64,000 nucleotides of DNA from Streptomyces sp. NBC_00234 (GTDB lineage: Bacteria; Actinomycetota; Actinomycetes; Streptomycetales; Streptomycetaceae). This document shows positions 27,703-37,070 of the stretch, piece after piece. The translations under genes and the position numbers were made by a program. Each line of letters starts with the position of its first letter. Within the stretch, counting starts at the first letter, position 1. The notes beneath the pieces were generated by a model. It was given only the letters and a program-made list of their open reading frames with translations. It searched no databases and had not been told where the DNA came from. The stretch is from assembly GCF_036195325.1 (NCBI RefSeq), contig NZ_CP108101.1:2666001-2730000 (forward strand), in the 5' to 3' direction.

Positions 27703-29139
27703 TTAGAAGGGGTCGAACTCGTCGTACTCGCGCTGCGGGTCGTCGCGCTCGCCCTCACGGTCCTTGCGGCGCTGCGCGGCGGGCCGCGGCGCCTCCAGCC
27801 GGTGGTCCTCGCCACGACGGCCCAGCATCTCGGCGCCGGCCATCATGGTCGGCTCCCAGTCGAAGACGACCGCGTTCTCCGCGGAGCCGATGGCCACGGC
27901 GTCGCCCGCGTGGGCGCCCGCCTTCCGCAGCGCGTCCTCGACGCCGAGGCGGTTGAGCCGGTCGGCGAGGTAGCCGACGGCCTCGTCGTTGTTGAAGTCG
28001 GTCTGCTGGATCCAGCGCTCGGGCTTCTCGCCGCGCACCCGGTAGATGCCCTCGTCGTCGAGCTTGACGGTGAAACCGGCGTCGTCGACGGCCTTCGGGC
28101 GGATGACCACGCGGGTCGACTCCTCGGCCGGCTTGGTGGCGCGCGCCTCGGCGATGATCCCGGCGAGGGCGTACGAGAGCTCGTTCAGGCCCTTGTGCGC
28201 GATGGCCGAGACCTCGAAGACGCGGTACCCGCGGGCTTCCAGGTCCGGGCGGATCATGTCGGCGAGGTCCTGGCCGTCCGGGATGTCGACCTTGTTGAGG
28301 GCGACGATGCGCGGCCGGTCCTCCAGGCCGCCGTACAGCCGGAGCTCCTCCTCGATCATGTCGAGGTCGGACAGCGGGTCGCGGTCGGACTCCAGCGTCG
28401 CCGTGTCCAGGACGTGCACGAGCACCGAGCAGCGCTCGACGTGGCGCAGGAACTCGAGCCCGAGCCCCTTGCCCTGGCTGGCACCCGGAATGAGCCCCGG
28501 CACATCGGCGATGGTGTAGACGGTCGATCCGGCGGTGACGACGCCCAGGTTCGGCACGAGGGTCGTGAACGGGTAGTCCGCGATCTTCGGCTTGGCGGCC
28601 GAAAGCACCGAGATCAGCGAGGACTTGCCGGCGCTCGGGTAGCCCACGAGCGCGACGTCCGCGACGGTCTTGAGCTCCAGGACGATGTCCCGGCTCACGC
28701 CCGCCTCGCCCAGCAGGGCGAAGCCGGGGGCCTTGCGGCGGGCGGAGGCCAGCGCGGCGTTGCCGAGGCCGCCACGGCCGCCCTGGCCCGCGATGAAGGT
28801 GGTCCCCTGGCCGATCAGGTCGGCCAGCACGTTGCCGTCCGTGTCGAGGACGACCGTGCCGTCGGGCACCGGCAGCACGAGGTCCTGACCGTCCTTGCCG
28901 GAACGGTTGTCACCCGCACCGGGCTGGCCGTTCGTGGCCTTGCGGTGGGGGCTGTGGTGATAGTCCAGCAGCGTGGTCACGGCCTGCTCGACGACCAGGA
29001 TCACGTCGCCGCCACGGCCGCCGTTGCCCCCGTCGGGGCCTCCCAGCGGCTTGAACTTCTCACGGTGGACGGAGGCGCAGCCGTGGCCCCCGTTACCCGC
29101 GGCGGCATGCAGCTCGACGCGGTCCACGAAGGTGGTCAT
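27703..29139 (-). CDS. obg: GTPase Obg/CgtA
   Basis: Essential ribosome-assembly and stress GTPase; in Streptomyces it also influences aerial growth. The 478-residue protein shows the Gly-rich Obg fold at residues 1-155, a P-loop GYPSAGKS at 166-173 and switch/NKVD elements (VALNKVDIP), an OCT domain, then an acidic tail of about 35 residues typical of actinobacteria. GGAGG 9 nt before ATG makes the start secure. Third in the rplU-rpmA-obg order; a hairpin at 29188-29238 separates it from rpmA. Confidence 0.98.
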   Translation of the reverse strand: MTTFVDRVELHAAAGNGGHGCASVHREKFKPLGGPDGGNGGRGGDVILVVEQAVTTLLDYHHSPHRKATNGQPGAGDNRSGKDGQDLVLPVPDGTVVLDTDGNVLADLIGQGTTFIAGQGGRGGLGNAALASARRKAPGFALLGEAGVSRDIVLELKTVADVALVGYPSAGKSSLISVLSAAKPKIADYPFTTLVPNLGVVTAGSTVYTIADVPGLIPGASQGKGLGLEFLRHVERCSVLVHVLDTATLESDRDPLSDLDMIEEELRLYGGLEDRPRIVALNKVDIPDGQDLADMIRPDLEARGYRVFEVSAIAHKGLNELSYALAGIIAEARATKPAEESTRVVIRPKAVDDAGFTVKLDDEGIYRVRGEKPERWIQQTDFNNDEAVGYLADRLNRLGVEDALRKAGAHAGDAVAIGSAENAVVFDWEPTMMAGAEMLGRRGEDHRLEAPRPAAQRRKDREGERDDPQREYDEFDPF

Positions 29140-29187
29140 GGTTGGTGCCTCCAGGTAAATACGGGAATGTCTCTCTACGTAACACGC

Positions 29188-29238
29188 CGAGGGCGGACCC
29201 GCTTCCCCGATTACCGGGAAAGCTGAGATCCGCCCTCG
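29188..29238. terminator. Hairpin between rpmA and obg
   Basis: CGAGGGCGGA and TCCGCCCTCG form a 10-pair outer stem with an inner TTCCCCG/CGGGGAA-like pairing. It could be a partial terminator setting the level of obg relative to the ribosomal proteins. Confidence 0.6.
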
Positions 29239-29270
29239 GAAGGTGCTGTGTCGTTCTGCTTACGCCTGAA

Positions 29271-29528
29271 TCAGACGGCGAGCGGAACGATGTTCACGAC
29301 CTTGCGGCCACGGTGCGTACCGAACTCCACCGCACCGGCGGTCAGCGCGAACAGCGTGTCGTCGCCGCCACGGCCGACGCCCGTGCCCGGGTGGAAGTGG
29401 GTACCGCGCTGGCGGACCAGGATCTCACCGGCGTTGACGGCCTGACCGCCGAAGCGCTTCACGCCGAGCCGCTGAGCATTGGAATCGCGCCCGTTCCGAG
29501 TGGACGATGCGCCCTTCTTATGTGCCAT
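29271..29528 (-). CDS. rpmA: Ribosomal protein bL27
   Basis: An 85-residue protein beginning [17 protein letters not shown], the universal bL27 N-terminus that reaches the peptidyl-transferase centre, and continuing [20 protein letters not shown]. There is no N-terminal extension needing cleavage, unlike in Firmicutes. GAGGAG lies 5-6 nt before the ATG. It follows rplU by 14 bp. Confidence 0.99.
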   Translation of the reverse strand: MAHKKGASSTRNGRDSNAQRLGVKRFGGQAVNAGEILVRQRGTHFHPGTGVGRGGDDTLFALTAGAVEFGTHRGRKVVNIVPLAV

Positions 29529-29542
29529 GTCTCCTCAGTCCC

Positions 29543-29863
29543 TTACTTCGCAGCCGCGGGGATACCGGTGACCTTGATCGCCGTGTACTGCTGACGGTGA
29601 CCCTGGCGACGGCGGTAGCCGGTCTTGTTCTTGTAGCGAAGGATGTCGATCTTCGCGCCCTTGTGGTGGTCCACGATCTCGGCCTGAACCTTGATCCCGG
29701 CAAGCACCCACGGGTCGCTGGTGACGGCGTCGCCGTCGACCACGAGCAGCGTAGAGAGCTCTACGGTGTCGCCGACCTTGCCGGTGGAAATCTTGTCAAC
29801 CTCAACGATGTCGCCGACAGCTACCTTGTGCTGGCGACCACCGCTGCGCACGATGGCGTACAC
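29543..29863 (-). CDS. rplU: Ribosomal protein bL21
   Basis: A 106-residue 50S protein from GTG 29863 ([14 protein letters not shown]). [14 protein letters not shown] ([27 protein letters not shown]) is the conserved rRNA-binding segment. A longer in-frame start at 29959 lacks family homology. A purine-rich GAGAGA lies upstream. The leader region up to 30000 may contain its regulation. Confidence 0.98.
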   Translation of the reverse strand: MYAIVRSGGRQHKVAVGDIVEVDKISTGKVGDTVELSTLLVVDGDAVTSDPWVLAGIKVQAEIVDHHKGAKIDILRYKNKTGYRRRQGHRQQYTAIKVTGIPAAAK

Positions 29864-30322
29864 GCGGATCTCTCTTTCGCTCGGAACGGATCCCCTGATG
29901 CCAGCCGCTCGCGCAGGCCGAAGCCCGCGACGATCCGGAAGGATGAGCGGCCTCTCCATGGCTTACGGCGCGAACGCCGTGGCCGGGAGGGATGTGCTCA
30001 GGGGTAGGCGCACAGAAACACGCCGAGGGTCAAGGTTACGGGGCGGGGTGCGGGGGGTCAAACCGGGCCCGCGGTGCCTGTCGGGGCCTCGCCTGTACCG
30101 AGACCTGGCAGCCCCGGGCAGGGAACCCGTGGCGCACCGAGGCGAATGACCGTCCGCGGCGGACCAGCGGCGGTCCGGCCCCCTCCATCAGGCCGCCCAA
30201 CCCTGACGGCTGACCGACAGCGACGGCCTGGCCGTGAGACCCGCCCCGCGCCCCCGCCCTCTGCGCCGGGCCCGGAGATCGTATGCTCTCCGGGCAAATC
30301 CGCTCTCCGGAAGGCGCCACAC
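29864..30322. other. 459-bp divergent intergenic region (rplU leader and island promoter)
   Basis: No protein gene supported. Toward rplU (minus strand) there is a TTGACC at 30028-30033 and a TACCCC at 30001-30006, but 21-bp spacing makes them a doubtful promoter. Closer in, at 29965-29980, ACGGCG-UUCG-CGCCGU forms a small tetraloop hairpin in the rplU leader. Toward the acetyltransferase (plus strand) a TATGCT at 30282-30287 is a candidate -10, 36 nt before its GTG start. Confidence 0.5.
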
Positions 30323-30922
30323 GTGAACTACCGAGTCCAGCCCACCGCCCAGGTCGACGCGACCGCCGAGATCGGTGACGGCAGCAGCGTCTGGGAGCTC
30401 GCGCAGATCCGTGAAGATGCCCGGCTCGGTGCGGGCTGCGTGGTCGGCCGCGGTGCGTATGTCGGCACCGGTGTCCAGATCGGCGACAACGTCAAGATCC
30501 AGAACTACGCCCTCGTCTACGAGCCGGCCGAGCTCGGTGACGGTGTCTTCATCGGGCCGGCCGTGGTGCTCACCAATGACCACAACCCGCGCTCGGTGGA
30601 TCCGGAAGGACACCAGAAGCGCGGCGGCGACTGGGAGGCTGTCGGCGTAAGGATCGCCGAGGGAGCCTCCATCGGAGCCCGCGCGGTGTGCGTGGCCCCG
30701 CTCACGATCGGCCGCTGGGCGATGGTCGCGGCCGGCTCGGTGGTCACCAAGGACGTCCCGGACTTCGCCCTGGTCATGGGCGTACCAGCGCGCCAGGCGG
30801 GCTGGGTGGGCCGCTCGGGCGTCCGTCTGGCAGAGCGCGCGGGTGAGGCGGGCGCATGGGAGTGCCCGCGGACAGGCGAGGTGTACGACGAGAAGGACGG
30901 CGTCCTCACGAAGCGTGACTGA
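30323..30922 (+). CDS. Left-handed beta-helix N-acetyltransferase (WbpD-like)
   Basis: GTG 30323 with GGAAGG 10 nt upstream gives 199 residues. Hexapeptide repeats run through most of it (AEIGDGSSVW, ARLGAGCVVG, VQIGDNVKIQ, AELGDGVFIG, ASIGARAVC, LTIGRWAMVAAGSVVTKDVP), forming a trimeric beta-helix acyltransferase. VLTNDHNPRS and the C-terminal CPRTGEVY segment match WbpD/WlbB, which acetylates the 3-amino group of UDP-2-acetamido-3-amino-glucuronate. The remaining enzymes of that route are encoded on the opposite strand about 4-10 kb away. Confidence 0.88.
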   Translation: MNYRVQPTAQVDATAEIGDGSSVWELAQIREDARLGAGCVVGRGAYVGTGVQIGDNVKIQNYALVYEPAELGDGVFIGPAVVLTNDHNPRSVDPEGHQKRGGDWEAVGVRIAEGASIGARAVCVAPLTIGRWAMVAAGSVVTKDVPDFALVMGVPARQAGWVGRSGVRLAERAGEAGAWECPRTGEVYDEKDGVLTKRD

Positions 30923-31018
30923 CGGCCCGCAGACCCCGCCCGCACAAGTACCAGCACGCTTTCGCCCTCAAGAGCGTTGGCCGTATCTTCATCTGCGACC
31001 CTGAGCCTGGAAGGCGGC

Positions 31019-32209
31019 ATGGTGTACAACCGGATATTGGGGAGCGCGACGGTTCCCTCGGCTTCTCCGAGCCGCGACCGACTTCCCTCCCTGACCGGGT
31101 TGCGCTTTTGGGCCGCCCTCGTCGTGGTGCTCTACCACCTCTCCCGCGGGGTCGGCGAGATACCCGGGATCAGCCAGACCGTGTGGTACGGGCGCTCCGG
31201 CGTGACCTTCTTCTTCGTGCTCTCCGGATTCGTCCTCGCATGGACCTACGACGGCAACCGCGTGCCGGTCCGGGTCTTTCTCTGGCGTCGATTCGCCCGC
31301 ATCTGGCCGCTGTTCGCGCTGACGACGGCGCTGTCCGTCGTCGTCTGGCTCGTGTTCGGCAATCCGGTGTCGAAGAAGGCCGTCGCCGTGTCGTTCACGC
31401 TCCTGCACGCCTGGGTGCTCGACCCCGTCATCGCCAAGGGCGGCAACCCCGCAGGCTGGTCGCTGAGCGACGAGGCGTTCTTCTACGTCTGCTTCCCGCT
31501 CCTGCTCGCCATGCTCGCAGGCCGCACGCCGCGCACCTGGCTCGCTGTCGCGTGCGGTGTGTTCGCGGCGACGCTGGCGGTGTGGGTCCTCGCCTCGCAG
31601 ATCGCCGACCCCACGACGCGCAGCCTGACCCTGGACTACCTTCCGGCAACCCGGATCCTGCAGTTCATCCTCGGTATCGTCGCCGGTCTCGCGGTCAAGA
31701 GGGGGTGGCGTCCGCCCGTGTCGCTGCCGGTCGCCGCGCTCCTGGTGCTCGGCTGGCACCTTGCGCTGATCCCCTGGTCCGACGCGGTGTCCGACCGCGA
31801 GTGGTACGGCGCCTACAGCGCGTCCCAGCTGCTGGCCGGGCCCGTCTTCGCCCTCCTCGTGGCCTCGGCGGCCCACGCCGACGTCCACAACCTGCGGACA
31901 ACGCTGAGCGGCCCCTGGATGGTCCGGCTGGGGCACTGGTCGTTCGCCTGGTACCTGGTGCACGAGATCGTGATCCGGATCGTGCTGGGCACGGCGGGAC
32001 GCCCGGATCCGGACTCCCTTCCCGCGATCGCCGCTACGTGGCTGGTCATCCTCGTCACCAGCCAGGTGCTCGCCGGCATCCTCTACGTGTACGTCGAGCG
32101 CCCGGCGGAGCGTGCAATCCGTCGGCTGGGTCCAGGCGGGAGCAGTACGCGCAGACTGCGGCAGAGCCGGCAGAGCGAGCAGCGCGATTCGACCCTGAGC
32201 GGCGGCTGA
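31019..32209 (+). CDS. Acyltransferase 3 (OafA-type) membrane O-acetyltransferase
   Basis: A 396-residue protein with about ten hydrophobic spans. The N-terminal signature LTGLRFWAALVVVLYHLSRG contains the catalytic His, followed by SGVTFFFVLSGFVLAW and a conserved R in RRFARIWPLF. Such enzymes move acetyl groups onto surface sugars. ATG 31019 has GGAAGG close upstream; GTG 31022 is an alternative. A small basic tail RRLRQSRQSEQ is cytoplasmic. Likely modifies the glycan of this island, by context. Confidence 0.88.
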   Translation: MVYNRILGSATVPSASPSRDRLPSLTGLRFWAALVVVLYHLSRGVGEIPGISQTVWYGRSGVTFFFVLSGFVLAWTYDGNRVPVRVFLWRRFARIWPLFALTTALSVVVWLVFGNPVSKKAVAVSFTLLHAWVLDPVIAKGGNPAGWSLSDEAFFYVCFPLLLAMLAGRTPRTWLAVACGVFAATLAVWVLASQIADPTTRSLTLDYLPATRILQFILGIVAGLAVKRGWRPPVSLPVAALLVLGWHLALIPWSDAVSDREWYGAYSASQLLAGPVFALLVASAAHADVHNLRTTLSGPWMVRLGHWSFAWYLVHEIVIRIVLGTAGRPDPDSLPAIAATWLVILVTSQVLAGILYVYVERPAERAIRRLGPGGSSTRRLRQSRQSEQRDSTLSGG

Positions 32210-32277
32210 GCCAACCGGTCAGCCGGCTCCCTCAGGACGGACACCAGCGGTCCGCGCACGCCAAGTCGACCTATTTA

Positions 32278-32283
32278 TATGAT
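32278..32283 (+). promoter_or_regulatory. Candidate -10 box (TATGAT) for the Tat-exported gene
   Basis: TATGAT sits in an unusually AT-rich stretch, 90 nt before the next start. A matching -35 is not convincing. Confidence 0.3.
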
Positions 32284-32372
32284 GCGTCGGGCCGGTGGTG
32301 CGGTGTCCCGCCCTGCCACTCGATCCCCGATGATCGAGGCGGCGCCCTGAAGAACAGCCGGAGGAACAGTCC

Positions 32373-33917
32373 ATGTCTCGTGTGTCCCGCCGTACCGCGA
32401 TAGGCGCCCTCGGTCTGGGGACCGCAGCCGCAGCAGGCTACGGCCTACGCGACAAACTGATCCCGGCCCAGGCGTCCGCCGTCCCGCACGACGCCCTCTC
32501 AGGAGAAAACCCCGTCGTACGCGAGAACGGCCTTTCCGGCTCGCGCAGCTGGGAACTGGGTCGTCAGCACACGCGCAAGGCGACCGATCTCGACCCGCGT
32601 GTCCAGGGCTACGCCTCGGTCAGCTCGGTGAGTCCGGGCGAGTCGGTGGACTTCCATGTGTCGGTACGGCCGGCACATGACTTCACCGTCGCCGTCTACC
32701 GGCTCGGCCACTATGCGGGCAAGGGCGCCAGGCGCCTTGCGACGAGCCCCCGGCTGAGCGGCACCCCCCAGCCAGTCCCCACGTCGGACTCCCGCAATGG
32801 GATGATCAGTTGCGGCTGGCCGGTCTCGTGGACGCTTGAGATACCCGGGAGCTGGATATCCGGCGCGTATCTCGCCGTCTTCACCACCGTCGACGGATAC
32901 CGCAGCTACACACCGTTCGTGGTCCGCGAGCCCGAGCGCCGGTCGGACATCCTGGTCGTGCTGCCCTTCACGACCTACCAGGCATACAACCTGTGGCCGG
33001 AGGACGGGCGGACCGGCAAGAACCTCTACCGCGGCTTTCTGCCGAACGGCGAGGTCGGCGGATTCACCGAGCGCGCCGTGAACGTGTCGTTCGACCGCCC
33101 CTACGCCCAGTTCGGTCTCCCCCGCTGGTTCGACCTCGACACCGCCTTCATCCGCTGGGCGGAGGCGGAGGGTTACGACGTGACCTACGCCTCCAGCACG
33201 GACCTGCACGACGGGCGGATCGATCCCGCCCGGCACCGCGCGATCGTCTTCCCGGGCCACGACGAGTACTGGTCGCAGGCCATGCGCGACACGGCCTCGA
33301 AGGCCGTCGCGCACGGCACCCATCTCGCCTTCCTCGCCGCGAACAACGTCTACTTCCGCATCCGGCTGGAGGACTCCGCCGCCGGGCGGGCCCATCGCGT
33401 CATCGCCTGCTACAAGCAGGACTCCGAAGCGTATGTGGAGAGGGCGGAGAGGGCGGAGCGGAATGCGGAGAGGGAGGAGCGGACCGACAAGTGGCGGATG
33501 CTGACGGCCGACGGCAGCCGCGCCGAGCAGGGCCTGCTCGGCGTGCAGTTCAGCGGCATCCTCGCGCCGCCCGTCCCCCTCGTGGTCGACAACGCCGACC
33601 ACTGGTTGTGGGAGGGGACAGGTCTGCGCGACGGAGATGCGATCCCGGGCATGGTGTCCATCGAGGCCGACGGCTACCAGGCCGGCTTTCCCCAGCCCGC
33701 GGGTGTCGAGCAGACTCTCCTGTCGGCCTCGCCTTACCAGGACCGGTTGGGCCGCGGAGCGCGGATGCAGAACACGAGCGTGTGCGTGGACGGCCGCGGC
33801 ACGATGGTCTTCGTCGCCGGCACCTTCCAGTGGCCGCTCGCCCTCCATGTCGAGGGCAAGGTCGACAAGCGGATCCGCACGGCGACGAAGAACCTGCTGG
33901 ACCGCATGGTCCGCTGA
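32373..33917 (+). CDS. Tat-exported protein with N,N-dimethylformamidase beta-subunit-like C-terminal domain
   Basis: A 514-residue protein with GGAGG 8 nt before ATG. The N-terminus SRRTAIGALGLGTAAAAG is a twin-arginine signal, so it is folded before export. The mature part has a beta-sandwich region (VSPGESVDFHVSVRP) and a domain with FTTYQAYNLWPEDG, GFTERAVNVSFDRPY, VFPGHDEYWS and HGTHLAFLAANNVYFRIRL, as in the DMFase large-subunit C-terminal family. A highly charged Glu/Arg segment (ERAERAERNAEREER) is inserted near residue 355. Substrate unknown; a role in surface-glycan processing is only suggested by location. Confidence 0.78.
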   Translation: MSRVSRRTAIGALGLGTAAAAGYGLRDKLIPAQASAVPHDALSGENPVVRENGLSGSRSWELGRQHTRKATDLDPRVQGYASVSSVSPGESVDFHVSVRPAHDFTVAVYRLGHYAGKGARRLATSPRLSGTPQPVPTSDSRNGMISCGWPVSWTLEIPGSWISGAYLAVFTTVDGYRSYTPFVVREPERRSDILVVLPFTTYQAYNLWPEDGRTGKNLYRGFLPNGEVGGFTERAVNVSFDRPYAQFGLPRWFDLDTAFIRWAEAEGYDVTYASSTDLHDGRIDPARHRAIVFPGHDEYWSQAMRDTASKAVAHGTHLAFLAANNVYFRIRLEDSAAGRAHRVIACYKQDSEAYVERAERAERNAEREERTDKWRMLTADGSRAEQGLLGVQFSGILAPPVPLVVDNADHWLWEGTGLRDGDAIPGMVSIEADGYQAGFPQPAGVEQTLLSASPYQDRLGRGARMQNTSVCVDGRGTMVFVAGTFQWPLALHVEGKVDKRIRTATKNLLDRMVR

Positions 33918-34038
33918 CGCCCGTCAGGCCTGGCGGGTCGCCGCGGACCAGCTCGTCGAACCTGTGGATGACTACCGGCCAGACCCATGTGCCCAGCGCG
34001 TGACGCGAGCCCTCGCCGTGCATTCTGCTGGACACACC

Positions 34039-34071
34039 GCGCCCCGGCAGCCAGTCGGACTGCCGGGGCGC
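34039..34071. terminator. Bidirectional terminator between convergent operons
   Basis: GCGCCCCGGCAG and CTGCCGGGGCGC form a 12-pair stem with a nine-base loop. It lies in the 242-bp gap where the rightward Tat-protein gene (ending 33917) meets the leftward operon (ending 34160). Nothing else is seen in that gap. Confidence 0.75.
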
Positions 34072-34159
34072 AGAGTTCGGACTTCCGTACGGTCAAGAGC
34101 CCATCGGGTGCTCCTGGTGGATCGGGAGGACGCCGAAGTCAGCCCGGACCCGCGCCCGG

Positions 34160-35443
34160 TCAGCCGCCGATGACGACTCGGCGGACGCCCTCCCAGTTGG
34201 CCGGGTCCGTCGTACGGCGCCCGTCGACGAGTACGCGGACGTCCGGCATGTCGGCTGCGGAGAGCTCACGGTACTCGGCGTGGTCGGCCTGGAGAATCGC
34301 CGCCGTGACGGCCTGGCCCTCGTGCGGGACGAGTCCGTGCGCGGTCAGTTCCTCGGGCGTGTACATCGGGTCCGAGACGAAGGGCATCGCGCCGCGCGCC
34401 TTCAGTGCCTCGACGACGCCGAAGACGCCGGAGAAAGCCGTCTCCTTGACGCCGCCGCGGTAGGCGGCGCCGAGTACCAGCACGCCGGCGCCGTCCAGGT
34501 CACCGTAGGCGGCGGCCAGCAGGTCCACGGCGTACTCGGGCATCGCGGCGTTGGCCTCACGGGCCGAGCGCACGACGGTCGCCTCCGGGTCGTTCCACAA
34601 GTACATCCGCGGGTAGATCGGGATGCAGTGGCCGCCGACGGCGATGCCGGGCTGGTGGATGTGGCTGTACGGCTGGCTGTTGCAGGCCTCGATGACCTTC
34701 TTGACGTCGATGTCGTTCTTGTCGGCGAACCGGGCGAACTGGTTGGCCAGACCGATGTTGACGTCGCGGTAGGTCGTCTCGGCGAGCTTGGCGAGCTCCG
34801 ATGCCTCCGCCGTGCCGAGGTCCCACACGCCGTTCGGCCGCGGCAGGTCCTCGCGGTCGTCGAAGTCGAGGACGGCCTCGTAGAACTCGACGCCGCGCTG
34901 CGACGACGCCTCGTCGATGCCGCCCACGAGCTTCGGGTACCGGCGCAGGTCCGCGAAGACGCGGCCCGTGAGCACGCGCTCCGGGGAGAAGACGACGTGG
35001 AAGTCCTCGCCCGGGGTGAGGCCGGAGCCCTCGGCGAGCATCGGCGCCCAGCGGGTACGGGTCGTGCCGACCGGCAGGGTGGTCTCGTACGAGACGAGGG
35101 TGCCGGGCTTCAGGCCAGCCGCGATGGCCTTCGTCGCCGAGTCCATCCAGCCGAAGTCGGGGATGCCCTCGGCGTCCACGAAGAGCGGGACGACGACCAC
35201 GACGGCGTCGGAGGCGGCGACCGCGGCCGTCGTGTCCGTCGTCGCGGACAGCAGGCCCGCCGCCACCGTCTCCTTGAGCTTGGCGTCGAGGTCGTGCTCG
35301 CCGGGGAACGGTTCGGTGGCCGCGTTGACCAGCTCGACGACCTTCTCGTTGACATCCGCGCCGATGACCTTGTGGCCCTTGGCGGCGAACTGCACGGCGA
35401 GCGGAAGACCGATCTTGCCGAGCGCGACTACACAGATGTTCAT
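34160..35443 (-). CDS. Nucleotide-sugar 6-dehydrogenase (WbpA/WecC-type)
   Basis: A 427-residue UDP-glucose/GDP-mannose dehydrogenase family protein. The Rossmann start is ICVVALGKIGLPLAVQFA, the middle domain contains LAETTYRDVNIGLANQF, and the catalytic Cys lies in GGHCIPIYP. These NAD-dependent enzymes oxidise C6 of a UDP-sugar twice to a uronate. GAGG 10 nt upstream supports the ATG. Last gene of a five-gene operon, 4 bp after the GT2 stop. Context with WbpB/E/D homologues points to UDP-GlcNAc as substrate; UDP-ManNAc cannot be excluded. Confidence 0.9.
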   Translation of the reverse strand: MNICVVALGKIGLPLAVQFAAKGHKVIGADVNEKVVELVNAATEPFPGEHDLDAKLKETVAAGLLSATTDTTAAVAASDAVVVVVPLFVDAEGIPDFGWMDSATKAIAAGLKPGTLVSYETTLPVGTTRTRWAPMLAEGSGLTPGEDFHVVFSPERVLTGRVFADLRRYPKLVGGIDEASSQRGVEFYEAVLDFDDREDLPRPNGVWDLGTAEASELAKLAETTYRDVNIGLANQFARFADKNDIDVKKVIEACNSQPYSHIHQPGIAVGGHCIPIYPRMYLWNDPEATVVRSAREANAAMPEYAVDLLAAAYGDLDGAGVLVLGAAYRGGVKETAFSGVFGVVEALKARGAMPFVSDPMYTPEELTAHGLVPHEGQAVTAAILQADHAEYRELSAADMPDVRVLVDGRRTTDPANWEGVRRVVIGG

Positions 35444-35447
35444 CGGG

Positions 35448-37070
35448 TTACTTCCTCTTCAGCCTGGACAGCATGCGGCGCAGCCGCGGACCCTTGCCGG
35501 ATTCGCTCTCCCACAACGGAGCCGTGGTGATCACGAGCCGGCCCTTGGTGTTCGGGCTTGCCGCGACGCGGTACGGGTTCGCCCTCCCCCACCGGCGTGC
35601 CAGCGGCATCGGCAGCCCGTCGGTCCGTACGGGAATCTCATACGTCGAGCCTGCCACGTCGACGTAGACGCGGACGCCTCGCTTCGACTTGACGGACTGG
35701 ATCGGGATGAGGCCCCGCAGCGCGGTCGCCTGCCCGTCCTCCGTGACGCAGCGAGTGAACCGACCCTCGATCGCGGGAAGTCTGTGCCCCGGAGGCAGTC
35801 GGCGCGCCCCGGGTTTGTCCGCGCTCTTGGGCATGGCACCCGTCACGAGACGCACGGCGGCGGAGCCGTTGTCACCTGTGACACCGATCCGCACCGTCAC
35901 GTCCAGACGCAGGTCCTCGCCGGTCTGGTCCCACTGTGCGACGACCAGTTCCGTACCCTTCGACAACCGCCCGGGTACTGCCTCGCCGACCAGCTCGTAG
36001 CAACGATCGGAGAGACCCAGCGCCTCGTCACGGAAGCCCGGGTAGCGGGCGAAGGCCCGCCCACCCTCCAGATGGAACGGCGGCGCACCGTGCTCCGCCT
36101 CCTCTGTGATCGCCTGGATCAGTTCGTCGACAGCACCCGCCTGCGCCAGACAGATCCGTACCCGGCGCTTGACGTCCAGGGCGTCCCGCAGGGCGTCGCT
36201 GAGGTATTCGTCGGCGAGCGCCGCGATACCTGCACACACTTCGCGGCGGACGGCCGGCTCCAAGGCCGGAAAATCGCCCTGGACGAGCTTGGCGATCTCC
36301 CAGGTGAAATGCCGCTTGAACAGGGCGTCCCGCTGCGGACCGGCCTCGATGAGAGAGGCGACGTGCTTCATGATCGAGGTCGTGCAGCGGAGCCGGGCCA
36401 GGTGATTGGCCCGGTAGGTGATGTTGCTGGCGTCACCGCGCTTCACCGCGTAGTAGAAGGTGTAGTCGGAGAGGACGGAGATCTTCCTGGCTCTGACACA
36501 CGCCTCGATGGTGAAGGGCTGGTCGCTGCCGACCGGCAGATCCTCCGGAAAGCGCAGATGGTGCTTTTCAACCAGTTCACGCCGGAACAGCTTGGTATTC
36601 GCCAGCGCGAAGGGCAGATTCGAGTCGTACAGGCTGATGTCGGGATCGTTCTTCGCGTACAGCTTCTGCTGGACGTAACGGCCGTTGGTACCGACCATTT
36701 TGCCGATCACCACGTCCGAGCCGTGCTCGTCCGCGTAGGACACCATCCGTTCCAGGGCTTCTGCGCCCAGGTAGTCGTCAGAGCCTATGAAATACACGAA
36801 CCGGCCCGTGGCCACGTCCAGAGCCCGGTTGCTGGGGGCTGCGGGCCCTCCCGAGTTGGCCTGGTGAATGACCTTGACCGTGCCCGGATACTTCTCGGCG
36901 AACCGGTCGAGTTCAGCGCTGCTCTCGTCCGTCGAACCGTCGTCGACCGCGACCACCTCAAGGCGATCGAGGCCGATACTCTGCCCGACCAGGGAGTTCA
37001 GGCACTCCGTCAGGTAGGGCATCGTGTTGTAGACAGCGACGACGACAGTGACGTCAGGTACGACGGTCAT
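35448..37070 (-). CDS. GT2 glycosyltransferase, TarS/TarP-like
   Basis: ATG 37070 (MTVVPDVTVV) with AGGTGG upstream overlaps the preceding stop as ATGA and gives 540 residues. The GT-A domain reads VVVAVYNTMPYLTECLNSL, EVVAVDDGSTDESS, NSGGPAAPSNRAL, GSDDYLGAEALER, then the family-specific GKMVGTNGRYVQQKLY; the donor DxD is SDD. The C-terminal 220 residues are beta-rich, like the trimerisation or binding domains of TarS. The similarity is to wall-teichoic-acid glycosyltransferases. It shares the same core with the GT2 protein at 22054-23364, at clearly lower overall identity. Confidence 0.85.
   Translation of the reverse strand: MTVVPDVTVVVAVYNTMPYLTECLNSLVGQSIGLDRLEVVAVDDGSTDESSAELDRFAEKYPGTVKVIHQANSGGPAAPSNRALDVATGRFVYFIGSDDYLGAEALERMVSYADEHGSDVVIGKMVGTNGRYVQQKLYAKNDPDISLYDSNLPFALANTKLFRRELVEKHHLRFPEDLPVGSDQPFTIEACVRARKISVLSDYTFYYAVKRGDASNITYRANHLARLRCTTSIMKHVASLIEAGPQRDALFKRHFTWEIAKLVQGDFPALEPAVRREVCAGIAALADEYLSDALRDALDVKRRVRICLAQAGAVDELIQAITEEAEHGAPPFHLEGGRAFARYPGFRDEALGLSDRCYELVGEAVPGRLSKGTELVVAQWDQTGEDLRLDVTVRIGVTGDNGSAAVRLVTGAMPKSADKPGARRLPPGHRLPAIEGRFTRCVTEDGQATALRGLIPIQSVKSKRGVRVYVDVAGSTYEIPVRTDGLPMPLARRWGRANPYRVAASPNTKGRLVITTAPLWESESGKGPRLRRMLSRLKRK

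Noticed and set aside
30036..30320. A 94-codon minus-strand frame in the rplU upstream region
   Set aside because: Arg/Gly/Pro-rich composition, no ribosome binding site, and it would cover the promoter of the divergent acetyltransferase gene.
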